Notes under the pieces: model-generated
Databases searched by the model: none
What the model was told of the DNA's origin: nothing
The model's input: only the letters and a program-made list of their open reading frames with translations
DNA from: Arctopsyche grandis
Taxonomy: Eukaryota; Arthropoda; Insecta; Trichoptera; Hydropsychidae
Assembly (NCBI RefSeq): GCF_051622035.1
Contig: NC_135366.1
Coordinates: 3,131,001 to 3,195,000, forward strand
DNA: 64,000 bases
Direction of reading: 5' to 3'
Shown: one piece after another, positions 44,811-57,357 of the stretch
Position numbering within the stretch: position 1 is the first letter of the stretch
Layout of the letters: each line of letters opens with the position of its first letter
Translations under genes and position numbers: made by a program

Positions 44811-45872
44811 ATACTAAGCTGCAAGTGAAAAACGAGACTATTGCCCTGTGTCAACCGTAACTTCAACTAGACAAATAACATTTTTCTAGCGCTAAAAGAA
44901 TAATTTTTTCCTCAGTTAATGCAATTGATAACTCAAAAATCGTTTTTTTGACTTGGACGTTTTTCGGTAAAAGTGAGAACGCTCGACAGGAAAAGCGGGG
45001 CTAGATGTTGGTTGCCATTATGCCGGCGCCAGACATGTGTTCAAAGATAAAACGTTTCGACGTTTATCGAACGAAAAATTATGTATAATCGCGTTGTTGT
45101 TGGAAGAAGAAGTTCAAGAAGGCAATAAAAAAGCACGGAGGCGTTTTGATGTGTATCCCATGTTAAAAAATAGAAAAATCGAAGGAGAGTTTTGGACACT
45201 GTATAAGGAGCTTGTGGATGATGAAAAATTTTTTTTAAATATTTCCGTAAAAAATTTTAATTTTTTTTTAAATATTTGCGCCAAAACTATGTCGAAAGAT
45301 TGAACAGCTGTCAACTATCACTATCGATAATTGGTCTGTAGGCGGGGTAGGTAGTGTTGACCGTATCCCAGGCTAACGAAACACTGTTGTGCTTGTTTTA
45401 AGTTGTTTGCCTAAATATTGTACAAGTGTATTAGAATATTTGGGGGAGTTTTCTTGAAGCGGCTATTGGCTGTTGACTTGGTGTCGTGCGGGCCGCTGGA
45501 TCTGCAATGTGTTGTTGCTCTGGATCCGGCTATGTTCAGATGTCTCTGGATATGGCAGTGTGTTGCTGGCTCGGCATTCGGCTATGTTCAGAAGGTCTCT
45601 GGATATGGCAGTGTGTTGCTGGCTCGTTCGGCTGGTCCGCTACTGTGTGTCGGCGCTTGTTGCTGTGGGTCGACTGTTGTTGATTGGGGTGGACCTCCTT
45701 TTATATTGTTTTTGGGCATCACGTGACTCGTCGCAGATGGTGTTTATGCGTATGCGAGGAATGTGTTGTTGTCGATTGGGGTGGACGTTTCTCGAACGTT
45801 TGGCGACGTTCCACTCGATTTAGTTTAATGGCTGCAGGTGTTCTTCGACCGGTGTTGTTTCGCTCGAATTAT

Positions 45873-48502
45873 TATTTTTTTATTTATTTATTTTTATTTA
45901 TTTATTTGGAAAATTTACAGTTTATTAAGTTACATAGATTGATAGTAAAAAAAATATAATTATGTTAAGTAAACCATTAATAATTTTCACATATAGGTAA
46001 AAAAAAGAAAAGCTCAAACATTTAAAATAAGAAAAGAGTAGGAAAATAAAGCACATGGAAATAAGGAACATGAAAAGTACACAGAATAAAATATAGCAAT
46101 GTAATAAAAATAAGATAAATTGTAAAACGTAAATAGAATTGGCAATTGATGAGTACGTAGTGATAGACGTGTAGATATCCAGAAGCATAAATATCAGCAG
46201 TTATGTGTATATGAATATAAATATACACATACATACTTGCATCCATAGAAGCAATACGGAATTACCGAGCAAACCATCACTCGTGATACCAATTGAGTTA
46301 AAATAAAATTAATAAAGCGAATTATATAGTTTTTTGGCAAGTATTTGTTCATAATATAATAATAAACAATGATTTAGATGACAATTGACGATAGAATTGA
46401 AAATAAAGTGCGTTTAGAAATATAAGAAAGAACCAATAATTAATAATGAAAACAAAAACCATAATATATGGGCAGAATTGATAGAGTGCGTAAAGATAGA
46501 CGTATAAGCCTACATGCGTAGGTAAGCATAGACATATGTATACAAATGAACATGCATCAATAATTATAAACAGAGATATAGAACTATTGTTCAAATAATA
46601 ATCATTGATGGTAGTAAATGAATCTGAACATATATTAACAAAGTGAAATATGGAATTAACCAGTTTATATTCTTTAACAATAATATTAATATTAAGACAA
46701 TAATCAATAATATAAGTGAAACTATAGTTATAAATAGAGCAAAAAGTATGGAAGAAATTACAGTAAAAAATGTAATTGCATGTACAAGTATATGTAATTA
46801 TAAATGAAGATATAGAATCAATTATCAAACAACAATTATTGATGATAGCAATTGAATTGAAATAAGTATTAGTAAAATAAAATATGGAATTAGTTAGTGT
46901 ATATTCTTTGATAATAATATTTATATTAAAATAATTATTATTAATAAAAGTGAAAATATAGTAAAAAATATGGTGGAAAATACAGTAAAAAATAAAGTAA
47001 GAAATGTAGATATAAAATATAGAGAAGAGAATAACAGGATCGGTAAATATAATTATCACATAAAAGAGAAGGTAAGAAAAATATAAATAAAAAATTAGAA
47101 TTGATTGCTTATTCATTGAAATAATATTTATATAATCTTTTTTAGGTCGTCCAAAGTCTTTATGTGTAGAATCTTTGAAGTGGAGTTTTTTCTTAAAAGT
47201 ATGTTTGAATTTCTTACCCAGACGTATTGAAACCCCTTATCTTTAGCATAGGATTTTGTTTTGGTCAAAAGTTGTTTATTGGCAATGGTTAATTGATCAT
47301 TTATGTAGATTTTGGTATTATCAACACCAACACCTATATCATTAACTGTGAGATTCTTGTGTTTACGGGTAGTCGCAACAAAGTCTTCTTTAATATATCT
47401 ATTGATGAAGCTCACTACAAGTAGTTTATCCGAAGTGCGGGTGGGAACTCTTGTGATATAATTAATTTCTGATTTTGGAATATTACAATTTACAGTTTTG
47501 GAGATCGAGTCAAAAATATTAAAGACGTTTTCATTATTTTTACAAGGGATTCCTTTTATTTCAACATTGTTGAGCCTTAATCTCTGTTCATTGCTTGCGA
47601 TTTTATTTTGTAATACATCAACAATAATCTGAAGTGACTCGATGTCTTTCACTTTATCCTCTACTGCACTTATCCTACTTTCGGCCTCAATAATCTTTGA
47701 ACTGTTAAATTCACATGTTGCTTTGAGGTCGCTAATATCAGTTTTTATCGTTTTTATGTCCTCTGCAAGCGACGGCAGGCATGATATGTTACGTTTGATA
47801 TTATGGAGGATGAACGAATGAGACGACTGGCATGTTAATGCACGTGTTTATTATATGACAGCTGAAGACAGAGTGAGTAGTAGCTCTCCGAACCCAGCCG
47901 AGTTGGTTCCCACTCGCAGGAAGGCAACCAAACTCGACCATGTCGTATAAGCGAGCCGCCACAATATCAAGGATCTCCTTAAGTAGTGTACCCAATGACG
48001 GCGAAGGTGACTCAGTCAAAGACTGAGGACTTTGTGGATTACGGCATCGTGGACACTTCCATGTAGCCCTTTTAGTAGCTCCCAATCTATTGTAGCCGCC
48101 TTCAGTAATTTTGGCACAATTAAAATCGTAATGCCTCTTACAATTAGCACATTGAACACCATTAGAAAATTGCGTTTCACAAGATGCACAACACTGCATG
48201 ATTGCCAAATTGAATTGAACTAAAGGTTGACAATCTATGAAATTCACTCTGCGAACGAGAATGTATGGACTACCCACTTGAAACTTGAATTAATATTTTT
48301 TGTAATTATTATGAGTATATTGAGTATATTTTATAAGTACGAATTAAAAATAGCACAACAGGAACAAACTTTGTTGACAGATTTTTTTTTTTTTTTTTTA
48401 GGACCGTTTAGGTACTTTAATTAAATATTATTTATGGAAGAGCTAATAACGGTGCGAATGCGTCATCGATCGACAACGAACGACGGCGAACTATAGGGTT
48501 AT
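45873..48502 (-). mobile_element. LINE, ORF1 only, no reverse transcriptase
   Basis: Flanked by ATTAT (45868-45872, 48503-48507). Its 3' tail is the (AAATA)n run at the left edge. ORF1 on the minus strand starts near 48199 with a PHD-like zinc finger (CCASCETQFSNGVQCANCKR, WKCPRC). A coiled-coil segment follows, then the FP-like domain (RLRLNNVEIKGIPCKNNENV, FINRYIKEDFVATTRKHKNL) ending at 47128. Between 47116 and 45910 there is only AT-rich sequence where ORF2 should be. ORF1 is broken by the LTR at 47804-47963. Confidence 0.8.
47804..47963 (-). mobile_element. 160-bp solo LTR, second copy
   Basis: Same length and ends as 6812-6971, inverted. Flanks (plus strand) ATATTA and ATATCA match at 5 of 6. 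Removing it and one flank restores a continuous LINE ORF1 across the site. Confidence 0.85.
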
Positions 48503-49121
48503 ATTATAGGGGTGGAACTTGCTAGAATGTTTGGCACCGTTCCGCTCGATTTAGTTTAATGGCTGCAGGTGTTCTTCGACCGGTGTTGTTCCGCTCGACT
48601 TGTAAGGGTGGAACTTGCTAGAATGTTTGGCACCGTTCTGCTCGATTTAGTTTAATGGCTGCAGGTGTGCTTCGACTTCGGGTGACGTCAATGGTTAAGC
48701 GTGGGAAATGTATTCTGCGTCGCAGTAAATGTCTTGATGATGGTGACGAGGTTCTTACAGGTCCAAAACAGCAAAGCGGCAGATTCATGGCACGTAATTC
48801 GTGTGTATATTTCCATGATGGCCAAAAAAACGGATACGATACGTTGACGGATGTTGTTGTAAGGTATGAACAGGAAATGTCGGATACTGCTGTAAGCCTG
48901 CCGTGGCGTAAACGTGACGGTTGGTATGAATATACCCATACAAAATGTACCAAAGAATACTTTTCGTACGGCCGGATACCTGCTGAAGTCGGTACGTGCT
49001 GACTAGCCGCTTAGCTGCCCAAAGGCGCAAACAGCCGTATCTATTATACGCTCAGCGCGTCGGCTGGGCGTCTAAGTGGCTAGGTATGAACAGACCTTAA
49101 AGCGCGCATGCGTTAGGAAAC

Positions 49122-49863
49122 TGTAGGCGGGGTAGTATGTGTTGACCGTATCCCAGCCTAACGAAACACTGTTGTGCTTGTTTTAATAAAGTTTTATTGT
49201 TTGCCTAATTACTGTACAAAGGTATTATATTTGGGCAAAAGTATGTCGTTCAGCGGTCTCTGGATATGGTAGAGTGTCGCTGGCTCGGCATTCGGCTATG
49301 TTCAGAAGGTTTCTGGTTGCGGCAGTGTGTTGCTGGCTCGTTGTTCGGCTATGTTCGGAAGGTCTCTGGATACGGCAGTGTGTTGCTGGATCGTTCGGCT
49401 GGTTGATCTTCCAAGTCCGCGTAGTGTAGTGGTGGCAGGTCAGGAGCTGGATGTCGACTGGTCTGCTGGTGTGTGTCGACGCTTGCTGCTGTGGGTCGAC
49501 TGCCGTTGTTTGGGTTGTACCTCCTTTTATAGTGTTTCTGGTTGCTGGCTGTTGTTGATGCGTATGCGAGGAATGTGTTTTTGTCGATGGGGTAGACTTT
49601 TCTGGAACGATTGGCACCGTTCCGCTCGATGTAGTTTAATGGCTGCAGGTGTGCTTCGACTGGTTTGTTTCCGCTCGAGTGGTAGGGGTGGAGCTTTCTC
49701 GAAGGTTTTGGCACCGTTCCGCTTGAGTTTAGTTTAATGGCTGCAGGTGTGCTTCGACTGGTTTGTTTCCGCTCTACTGGTAGGGGTGGAACTTTCTCGA
49801 AGGTTTTGGGAATGTATTCTGCGTCGCAGTAAATGTTTTGATGAATGTGACGAGATTCCCACA
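49122..49863 (-). mobile_element. Solo LTR, 742 bp, of the 2939-type family
   Basis: Starts TGTAGGCGGGGTAG and ends GATTCCCACA, flanked by AAAC at 49118-49121 and 49864-49867. It lacks the extra 160 bases seen at the end of the LTRs at 2939 and 5422. It contains an internal duplication near 49620-49800 (GGCTGCAGGTGTGCTTCGAC twice). Confidence 0.9.
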
Positions 49864-49929
49864 AAACAATACCTGAAATGTGCCGTGCGAATGCACGCAC
49901 ACCTCAAGTAAACATAATGTGCACATTAT

Positions 49930-50040
49930 TATGCGCACACACACACACACACATATACACACACAAACATACACACACACATAAACCACAAATACATACA
50001 CTCACCTAAAAAGCAAACGCACACTCACACACACACACAT
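49930..50040. repeat. (CA)n-rich microsatellite
   Basis: Interrupted runs of CA with CATA variants. No coding meaning. Confidence 0.9.
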
Positions 50041-50433
50041 TCACAGAATATAAAATATATAAAAAAAAAAAAAAATCAACACATAAATGCTTTTGCAATT
50101 AAGTGGAGTAGTAGCATCCAGGGGAACACAGCTTTTCAAAGCATTCTGCGAATTTTTCGAAAGCTCTAAACGATGCTTTACTCATTATTGGATCCCCATG
50201 ATGTAGGGGGCCAATGAGAGAACCCCTGACGCTGTCCAGCAGATCAAAAGCATAATTTAGACGGTGAAAGTGGTATTTTTGTCGATTTGATCGTCGTCAC
50301 AAAAAGGAAAAGCGTCGGTAGTGCGCAAATAAGTGCATGGCCGTAGATCGGGCGGCTAGGTTTTGGCGGAGTGGACGCTGACGCCGAGTCGCCGCTCGCC
50401 GGTAGGACACGCGCGCGCGCCGGCAACTCGACG
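50041..50433 (+). promoter_or_regulatory. tra2 upstream region and 5' UTR
   Basis: GC content rises sharply from about 50280 and CpG is frequent (GCGCGCGCGCCGG just before the ATG), consistent with a CpG-type promoter. Exact start site not determinable. Confidence 0.5.
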
Positions 50434-53400
50434 ATGTCCGACAGAGAGGTGAGCCCCGGCTCCTCCGCCCCAGCTCCTCACACACAGAGACAGAGACGGT
50501 TTGTTTGATTGATTATGAGGTGACAATAATGTGCGATCGTTTCCAGTGGAGCCTCTCCCGCAACGGGTCGTGGGGCCACCAGCCGAAGGAGGGCAAGGCG
50601 TCTCGCGGCGGCGGCGGCGGCGGCGTTGGCGGTGGCGGTGGCGGCGGTGGCGGTGGCGGCCGCTCGCGCTCGCGTTCGCTGTCGCGTTCGCGCTCCCGCT
50701 CGCGCACCCCCGCCAAGGGCCACCGCTCCGCACCCGCCCCCACCACCAAGTACTCCAGGCCAGTATGCTCGACCTCCACACCGCCTGCTCCGCCACACCA
50801 CACCGCCACACGGTTGGTTCGGTTCGGTTACTCTCGAGCCCCCCCAACCCCAACCCCAACCCCAACCCCAACCCTAACCTCAAACCGCTGGCTAAACCAT
50901 GCATTCACCCCACCCACTTCCCCTCCCGTCCCCCGCCCCGCCGTGCGTTGTGTGTATTCGAGGTTTGAAGGCCACAGTCTAAGTGTCAGTTGTGTTGTCA
51001 TAATGCGATCGATGGCAGCCATGTCTGTTTTGAATAAACACTTTTCTATGATATAACATTGTTCGCATTTTGTTCGTATTCGAGTCGAATGTCTGATGTG
51101 TGTGTGGATTTATTTTCAATTGTTTCGGCAAGGCAATTCAATTTTGTGATATTTAACCGTCTTCTATGGAAGCTTTGGGCGACAAGTCTGTAGCGCGCGG
51201 CTGTCTTCCATAAAATTCTGAACTTTGCACGGGATTTTGAGACTTATGTGCGCCTATTTCAACTGTTGTAAGGTTCAAAATCGATTGAATATATTACCGA
51301 GATGAATGCCATCTATTCAATTTGCTTAAAATTAATATATATGTACCAGTCAAATATTAATTTTTTGTGGAACCATACTGAAACCTCCTGTTATGTGACG
51401 TCATGTTTTCATACAATTATGCAGAATGATTATTTGACGATTAATCCAAAACTACGAGATATATTATGTATTTTATTGTTTCAAATAATGCTTTATGTGT
51501 TAATTGACATGTTTGGTTACTTGAGTAAATATTAAAATCTGTATTAAAATTCGCGAAAAAGGTGCCGCCGCATACAGAGCTTTTGTTCGCTATATTTATT
51601 GCCGCGGGCAAAAGGTTAAGGACGATGTTCAATGAGTCGACTCATAATGAAATATATGTATGTGCATAGTAAACAACTCTCTAAAAATTAACAACAATGC
51701 GGTGGAAATAGTTCATTTCAGATATCTTTGGTGTGGTGACCGGAAAAATGCATTCGTGATGGTTGGCACCCTCAAGCATCCAATCTTTCAAAGATGCTCA
51801 AGGAGAACTAACGCAATTAAATTTATATGTTGTCCAAAGGTGCTCACCTTTTTTGTGGAATTCTATTGCTTAAGTTCTTTTTGAGCGCCTTTGAAAATTA
51901 GGACTTCTCGAAACTGCGCCACTATTCAGTGCAATTTAGTGCATCTTTCCAGGAATCGTGTTTTGTATATATACAATCTCGATGACTAAAATACACCGAA
52001 AAAGTTGGGAAAACGCGTCTCGAGATATTATAAGTTGGTGGAATGAGGTAGATCCATAACAGTAGTACTAATGATAGCAGTAAAAATAAACAAAAATTTT
52101 TTATTCGATGCACAATACGAGATTGTTTAATGCACCGAAAATAATGCAACTTTTTAATGCACAAACATTTTATTTAAGATACAAAGTATTTTTTTTTTCA
52201 ATGTACAGTTAAATCGTACCTGAATAATAATTACAAGTCATTTGCAGAATTTTAAAATTTAAAATTACTGATTTTAATATGATATTACATTAAAATTAAC
52301 TGACTTATTATATATGTATTTCTTCTGTTGGAAGCTTCAAATGTGAATACACTCATTCAAAAGAAACTTTATCCTTATAATCGACTGAAAATAATGTACG
52401 TATTATTCTGTGGCCTATTTAATTTTGAAAGACGATGAACTTTATCAGAGCGTATGCCTTTGATTGTGAAAGGAACTGATCTTTACGCATGTATGATGTG
52501 ATTTGATTATTGTTTATGAAGAATTATGTAAGTCGAGTTGGATTTGTAATGTGTCCTGATTTATTGTCGTCGATGAGTATTCAAACAATCTGTAAGTATT
52601 GTACCGAATCATGCAGTGTAATCTTTCGACAGTAGTTTGAAATTTTTCTTTATATATTAACATGCTTGATAGTCCTATTCACGTTGCCTTGTTCGATTTC
52701 AGAAGTCCGAGTCCTGCCCATAGTTATAAGGGGTATCGGGGTAGCGACAAGCGCACTCGTTACAGGACTCGCAGCCGTTCGCCTTCGGGCGGACGGCGTG
52801 GCCGACGATCCCGCTACTCTCGCAGCCGCTCACCCTCGTACTCGTCTCAGAACTATCGCCCTCGATCACACTCCCGCAGCCCCATGTCCAGTCGAAGACG
52901 ACACATTGGAGATCGGGTAAATTCACTTGTAAGAAACTTATTGTTTAACTGTTTCTTTGAAATGGCGCATTTAAAATTATTTACCGTTAAATTGGACGAA
53001 AATGCAAAGATGTGTAATCGCTTGAATTTTGACTGTTTCGAATATTATTGTACATAAATTGTATCGCGCATTGAGTTTTTAACGTCCACATCAAAATATG
53101 CATTTTTGTTTGATTTAAATTTTAATTTTTTATACACGAGCAGCGGACGTATTAATTCTTTTAAATTCGATTGTAACTCTATTTCAGGATAATCCGACGC
53201 AGTCCAGATGCCTGGGAGTGTTCGGACTTAGTTTATATACCACAGAGCTACAAATTACGCAAATATTTTCTAAATACGGTGCCGTCGAGCGCGTGCAAGT
53301 CGTTATAGATGCTAAGGTTGTTGTAATATATGTACATACTATATATGCGCATGCATGCTTTGATATTGTGTGAAATTTTAACGTTCGGTGTTTGAATTTT

Positions 53401-56400
53401 AGACGGGTCGTTCCAGAGGATTTTGTTTTGTGTATTTCGAGGAAGCGGCCGAGGCTAAGGTTGCGAAAGAACAGTGTACAGGAATGGAAATAGACGGAAG
53501 GAGAATTAGAGTCGATTATTCAATTACGCAAAGAGCTCACACGCCCACTCCTGGAATATATATGGGAAAGCCGACTTTGTATGTGGTTTCTTCAAATTTT
53601 TAATCCTCATTTTCAGCCAATCTACCATGCTTTCCACTCATCTCTATTCTGAACAACACACACATGTTACTTGCTCCATCCACCATTCTCATTTGGGGTC
53701 ATCCTTACATCCCTTTAGATTCTCTCGAGAATAATTCTCTTGTGGATAGACTATTTATGTATATACTATCTGTATTTATATATTTAGTATGATATGCAAT
53801 CAAATTGCCGTATTCTTATTTGTTATCTAAAGTAGTATGGCTCGGTGGTTGCGTTTGTGTTTTAGCACCGAGAGGCTACCGGGTTCGATCCCGTGCTAAT
53901 ATCTTTAATGCTGCTGGTCAGACTTGAATGTTTGGACTCGTGCTTGGATATTTGTGACTTCCAAGTCGGTCGTTTCCTATCAGAGTTTGCTAATTTATCT
54001 GATTTCATTGTAAACGATTGTATATCAATAATCAAGTAATTTTATTCGTTCTTGTAGCCGTATGATTTGCCCGTTGCCATTTCGATGTCTTCACGTTATT
54101 ATGTCATCAATTCGAATCCATGCATTGATTTCATTTCTTGTTAATATCGCAAATATAATACTTTTAATTTAATGCCTAGGTTTAGCATACATGTTTACAT
54201 CATAACCGGCAAAACATATTGATTAAAAACTGTCTCGAGGCAAAGTGGCATATTTTTTTGTAATATGAAAATAGCATTTTGCCCAAACGCACTCTTACAT
54301 AATAGTTCTATTGGTTTTTTTTACAAGGCTTTTCTATGTTTCACTATTCCTACATTCTTCCGATCATTTTGAAACTTTGCCATTTTGCGCGATTTGGTCA
54401 GCAATAGAGATTTAAATCGCTTCCGCCGCTTAAGAATCCAAAAAAATTTTGTGCCGATGACAGCTTAGCTATGGCAGTGATTTTATATGTTTGACTTTCC
54501 GCCACCCACTCGTCTTGTCAGATTTTAATTGTTTAAACGCCTATAACTTTATCTTTTTCACACTATATCTTACTTACTTACTGACTCATTATCTCTCATA
54601 TATTTTTACTTCACTCATAGTTTGTTATACTGTCAGACACAACATTTATCTTGGTAAACGGACAATTTCGCACACGAAAATCGCAAATACGGAATATTTG
54701 GCACTCGAATTCTCTCGGTGAGTTGAATTTTCGAGTGCTGGAGGTTTTCAAATCTTACGTGTTTGAGATTTTCTTTACGTGTGTCATTGTCATGTACGAA
54801 ATTGTCATCGAGCCATTTATTATACATATATAATAATATTTTTTTAATATCCTTGTTATTGGAATATATTGGATTGGTTTTCCGATGTTTTTAATATTAT
54901 AGACGTATGTTTTAGTGTTTCATATGTTTTGTATTACAACATCGGTATATAATCGAATGCGTGTGGAGATATTTAGAAGGAGACTTCACTTTTGAATTTT
55001 CCTTAAAGGCATTTCCATACATTTTTTGTATATTATATTTATTTGATCTACTCCATATGTATGTTTTTATATTTTTAAATTAAAATGTTTTTTGTTCGTC
55101 TTCAGGCTGAGAGACAACGGTGGATATCGTGATGATCGACGTAGAGACAGGGAGTGAGTTTGTGTTCGTTTTTTTCTCGTTCACTTTGTTGATTGTGTCG
55201 TGTTTCTTATGTTGTATGTTTGTTGCATAGTAATTACTATGGAGGACGTGGCGGAGGAGGTTATGGAGGTCGTGATTATAGATCACGAAGAAGTCCATCT
55301 CCTTATTACCGCGGAAGAGGAGGCGGTGGACACCGCTCCCATCGCTACGATCGCTCACGTTCCCGCTCTTATTCTCCTCGTAAGTCTTCTTATAAACGTT
55401 ATTGAATGAGTTTGTGCTTACAAATAATATAAATATATATATATATATATATTTATGTTTAAGGGTCAGGTAAACAGTAACGTTTTTACCGGTTAGAATT
55501 AAAACTGTGCGACAAAATGGTGTGCAAATACTAAATTTAATTCAGCTTTTTTTTTTGTTTTGATCGGATGGGTAGGCAGCGTAGATTTTAATCGCTGACA
55601 GATTTTTTTGTAGCTCATTCCAAATTTGTATTAAACTTTCGATTAATAATTTACATTGTGATTGTTTTTTAAATTCGATTAAAATTTGTGCTGCGTTTTG
55701 TTTTTTTTTTTGAATATGAATTAAAAAAGTCTGTGTTTTTTTATGGTTTCTCTCTTTTTATCGTAATGTTGAATACGGTGCAAATTCCTTTTAACGTTTT
55801 GTGCTTTGAAAATGTTATTTTGACCCTGCATATAATAGTACGTATATAATTTGAACAGACCTTCAATATTATTGGAGGTTTGTCGACTACATGTAATTTG
55901 TTGTTACAACAGTTTTTTTTCTATAGGTACACAATTGTAGGGAAGATGAACGTTAAATAATGACATTTATTAACTTTAATAAAACTGAAAAGATCTTTTG
56001 CATGATTAATTGTATGCAAATATTCCACGATTTCTCCACACCCCCCCACCCCTTTTGATTTTGTTACATAGAACTATTTTTTTAAATTAGTTTTTAACAG
56101 CATTTTTGTAATATAAAGACTAGGGTATAAATACTTAGTTGTAATATTCAAAGAAACGATGGAATGAATTTGTTCAAAGAATATTTTTTAGTTTGACCAA
56201 ATAATAAAATGTTTTCTTTTTAAAAGATGTAATTTTTTTTTTAAATTTAGTTAAGATGAGTTTTGTTTTGAAACCATGAGTTTGATTGAATTTTGCTTTT
56301 TATTAATTTTGAATATTGAGACATAGGTTTTTATTGACCGAATATCCAAATATTTATACCCTTTGTGTGTGACAATGATCTTAAAAAAAAATACTGCTAT

Positions 56401-57357
56401 ACTGATGATACTGTTGTAATTGGTTGACATTGTAAGAGAATTGCTCTATGTATTGCGGTAAGTTTGAACTAGTGAAGTTTTTTTTTTTGTTATTAAAGTT
56501 TGCTCTTATATAAAAAATATAAATGATCCTTAACAATGAATTTTAGGCGGTGCTTTTTTTGTTTTCATTTATGTTTTTTATGCATAAATAATTAATACAG
56601 ATTGTATGAAATAGTTTGCTATTTGAGAAACAAAGTGATTTTAAATTTTCATCTGTGAATATATTTCTCTTTTTATTTGTAAAGATTAGTGTGTGTTGAA
56701 TTTTTTGTTGATTAAATCTAAATGAGAAAAAAATCTTATATTTGATTAGTCATCAATATATGATCGCTATGTGAAATTTAGTCAAATTGAATGCACAAGT
56801 ATTCCTACTTTATTTTTTATTTAAATATGTGATAGAGAGTTAACCAAAAGTATAATAAAATAAACATTAAGATATTTTGATTGAAATGGATACGTATTTT
56901 GGTTTTTTTTTTAAATTTTATAATATGAAATTTGTGAAATATTCGCAAAAGTTTGTTTTATTGTATTGTGTATAGGTAATACTCACATATTTTTGTTCTT
57001 GATTTTTTTTTTCACAACTGTTCTTTTATATTTGGTCAATAAAATTAATTGATAGTTTTTTTAATATGGATTTTATTTTTCATTTAAATTGTCAGTTATT
57101 TTTTTTTACATATCTAACAATAATGATATTTGAAAAGATTCTCCTTTGGAATTATGCTTTTTATATGTCGGAGTATTATTACATTGACACATGGGGCTTA
57201 ACTTTTTTTTTTTAATTTTTAATAAGCTAATTTCTATTTTTTTTATGTTATTTTTGGAATGTATAAGTATTTTTCTTATTTGGTTGTGTGCTAATATTTG
57301 CACTTGAGAGAGAAATATGGTCGCAATTCTCATATTTGATTTACAGGTCGTTGTTAA
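50434..57357 (+). CDS. tra2: Transformer-2, SR-type splicing regulator
   Basis: RS-RRM-RS protein that binds exonic enhancers, controls sex-specific splicing in insects and acts in the nucleus. Exons: 50434-50448 (MSDRE), 50547-50758 (Gly run then [20 protein letters not shown]), 52703-52916 (RS1), 53188-53316, 53403-53578 (RRM), 55106-55153, 55231-55379 (Gly/Arg, RS2) and 57347-57357. RNP2 is [11 protein letters not shown]1 is RGFCFVYF, and the tra2-specific linker follows as [20 protein letters not shown]. The C-terminus [10 protein letters not shown] parallels SYSPRRY of vertebrate TRA2. If intron 7 is retained the end becomes [12 protein letters not shown] (stop at 55403-55405). The donor after exon 2 is uncertain: AG|GCCAGT at 50758 or AA|GTACTC at 50749. 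About 317 residues. Confidence 0.92.
50841..50880. repeat. Telomere-like C-rich repeat in tra2 intron 2
   Basis: Five CCCCAA units followed by CCCTAACC about 80 bases after exon 2. The complementary strand is G-rich with four or more G-runs and could form a quadruplex. Confidence 0.8.
50900..52700. other. tra2 intron 2
   Basis: Begins CpG-rich, then becomes AT-rich. No transposon end or gene is recognised in it. Confidence 0.5.
53831..54030 (+). mobile_element. tRNA-derived SINE in tra2 intron 5
   Basis: AGTAGTATGGCTCGGTGG head, B-box-like GGTTCGATCCC and the family body AAGTCGGTCGTTTCCTATCA. Truncated 3' end. Confidence 0.8.
54031..55100. other. tra2 intron 5 remainder with MITE fragment
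   Basis: 54650-54745 repeats the partial MITE at 10519 (TTGGTAAACGGACAATTTCG, CGGAATATTTGGCACTCG). The rest is AT-rich and unremarkable. Confidence 0.55.
55406..57346. other. tra2 intron 7 or alternative 3' UTR
   Basis: Very T-rich 1.97-kb stretch. It is the last intron if exon 7 is spliced to 57347, or the 3' UTR if exon 7 is read through. Repeated T-runs precede the acceptor TTTGATTTACAG. Confidence 0.6.

Larger units (their letters stand above)
45337..48759 (-). mobile_element. Solo LTR of the 2939-type family, split by a LINE
   Basis: On the plus strand it runs TGTAGGCGGGGT...TTCTTACA with GGTC at both sides (45333-45336, 48760-48763). Only one LTR is present: parts 45337-45872 and 48503-48759. 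Inserted into the Harbinger copy and itself interrupted by the LINE. Confidence 0.85.
45049..49097 (+). mobile_element. Harbinger copy 2, split by nested insertions
   Basis: 45049-45336 and 48760-49097 align to the Harbinger element at 9567. The frame RRLSNEKLCIIALLLEEEVQ and the 3' end GTATGAACAGACCT|TAA are present; the 5' end is missing. In the intact copy the junction reads continuously through GGTC. It carries an extra inverted-repeat insert near 49003-49080 that copy 1 lacks. Confidence 0.85.

Noticed and set aside
46349-47116. 255-codon minus-strand frame
   Set aside because: Extremely AT-rich, Ile/Tyr/Phe/Asn-dominated. It lies in the degenerate 3' part of a LINE and shows no domain.
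50356-50904. Minus-strand frames up to 182 codons rich in Arg/Ala
   Set aside because: Antisense shadows of the GC-rich Gly/RS-coding exon of tra2.
50505-51056. 183-codon frame reading through tra2 exon 2 into the intron
   Set aside because: The tra2 part ends at the exon 2 donor. The rest is intron with C-rich repeats.
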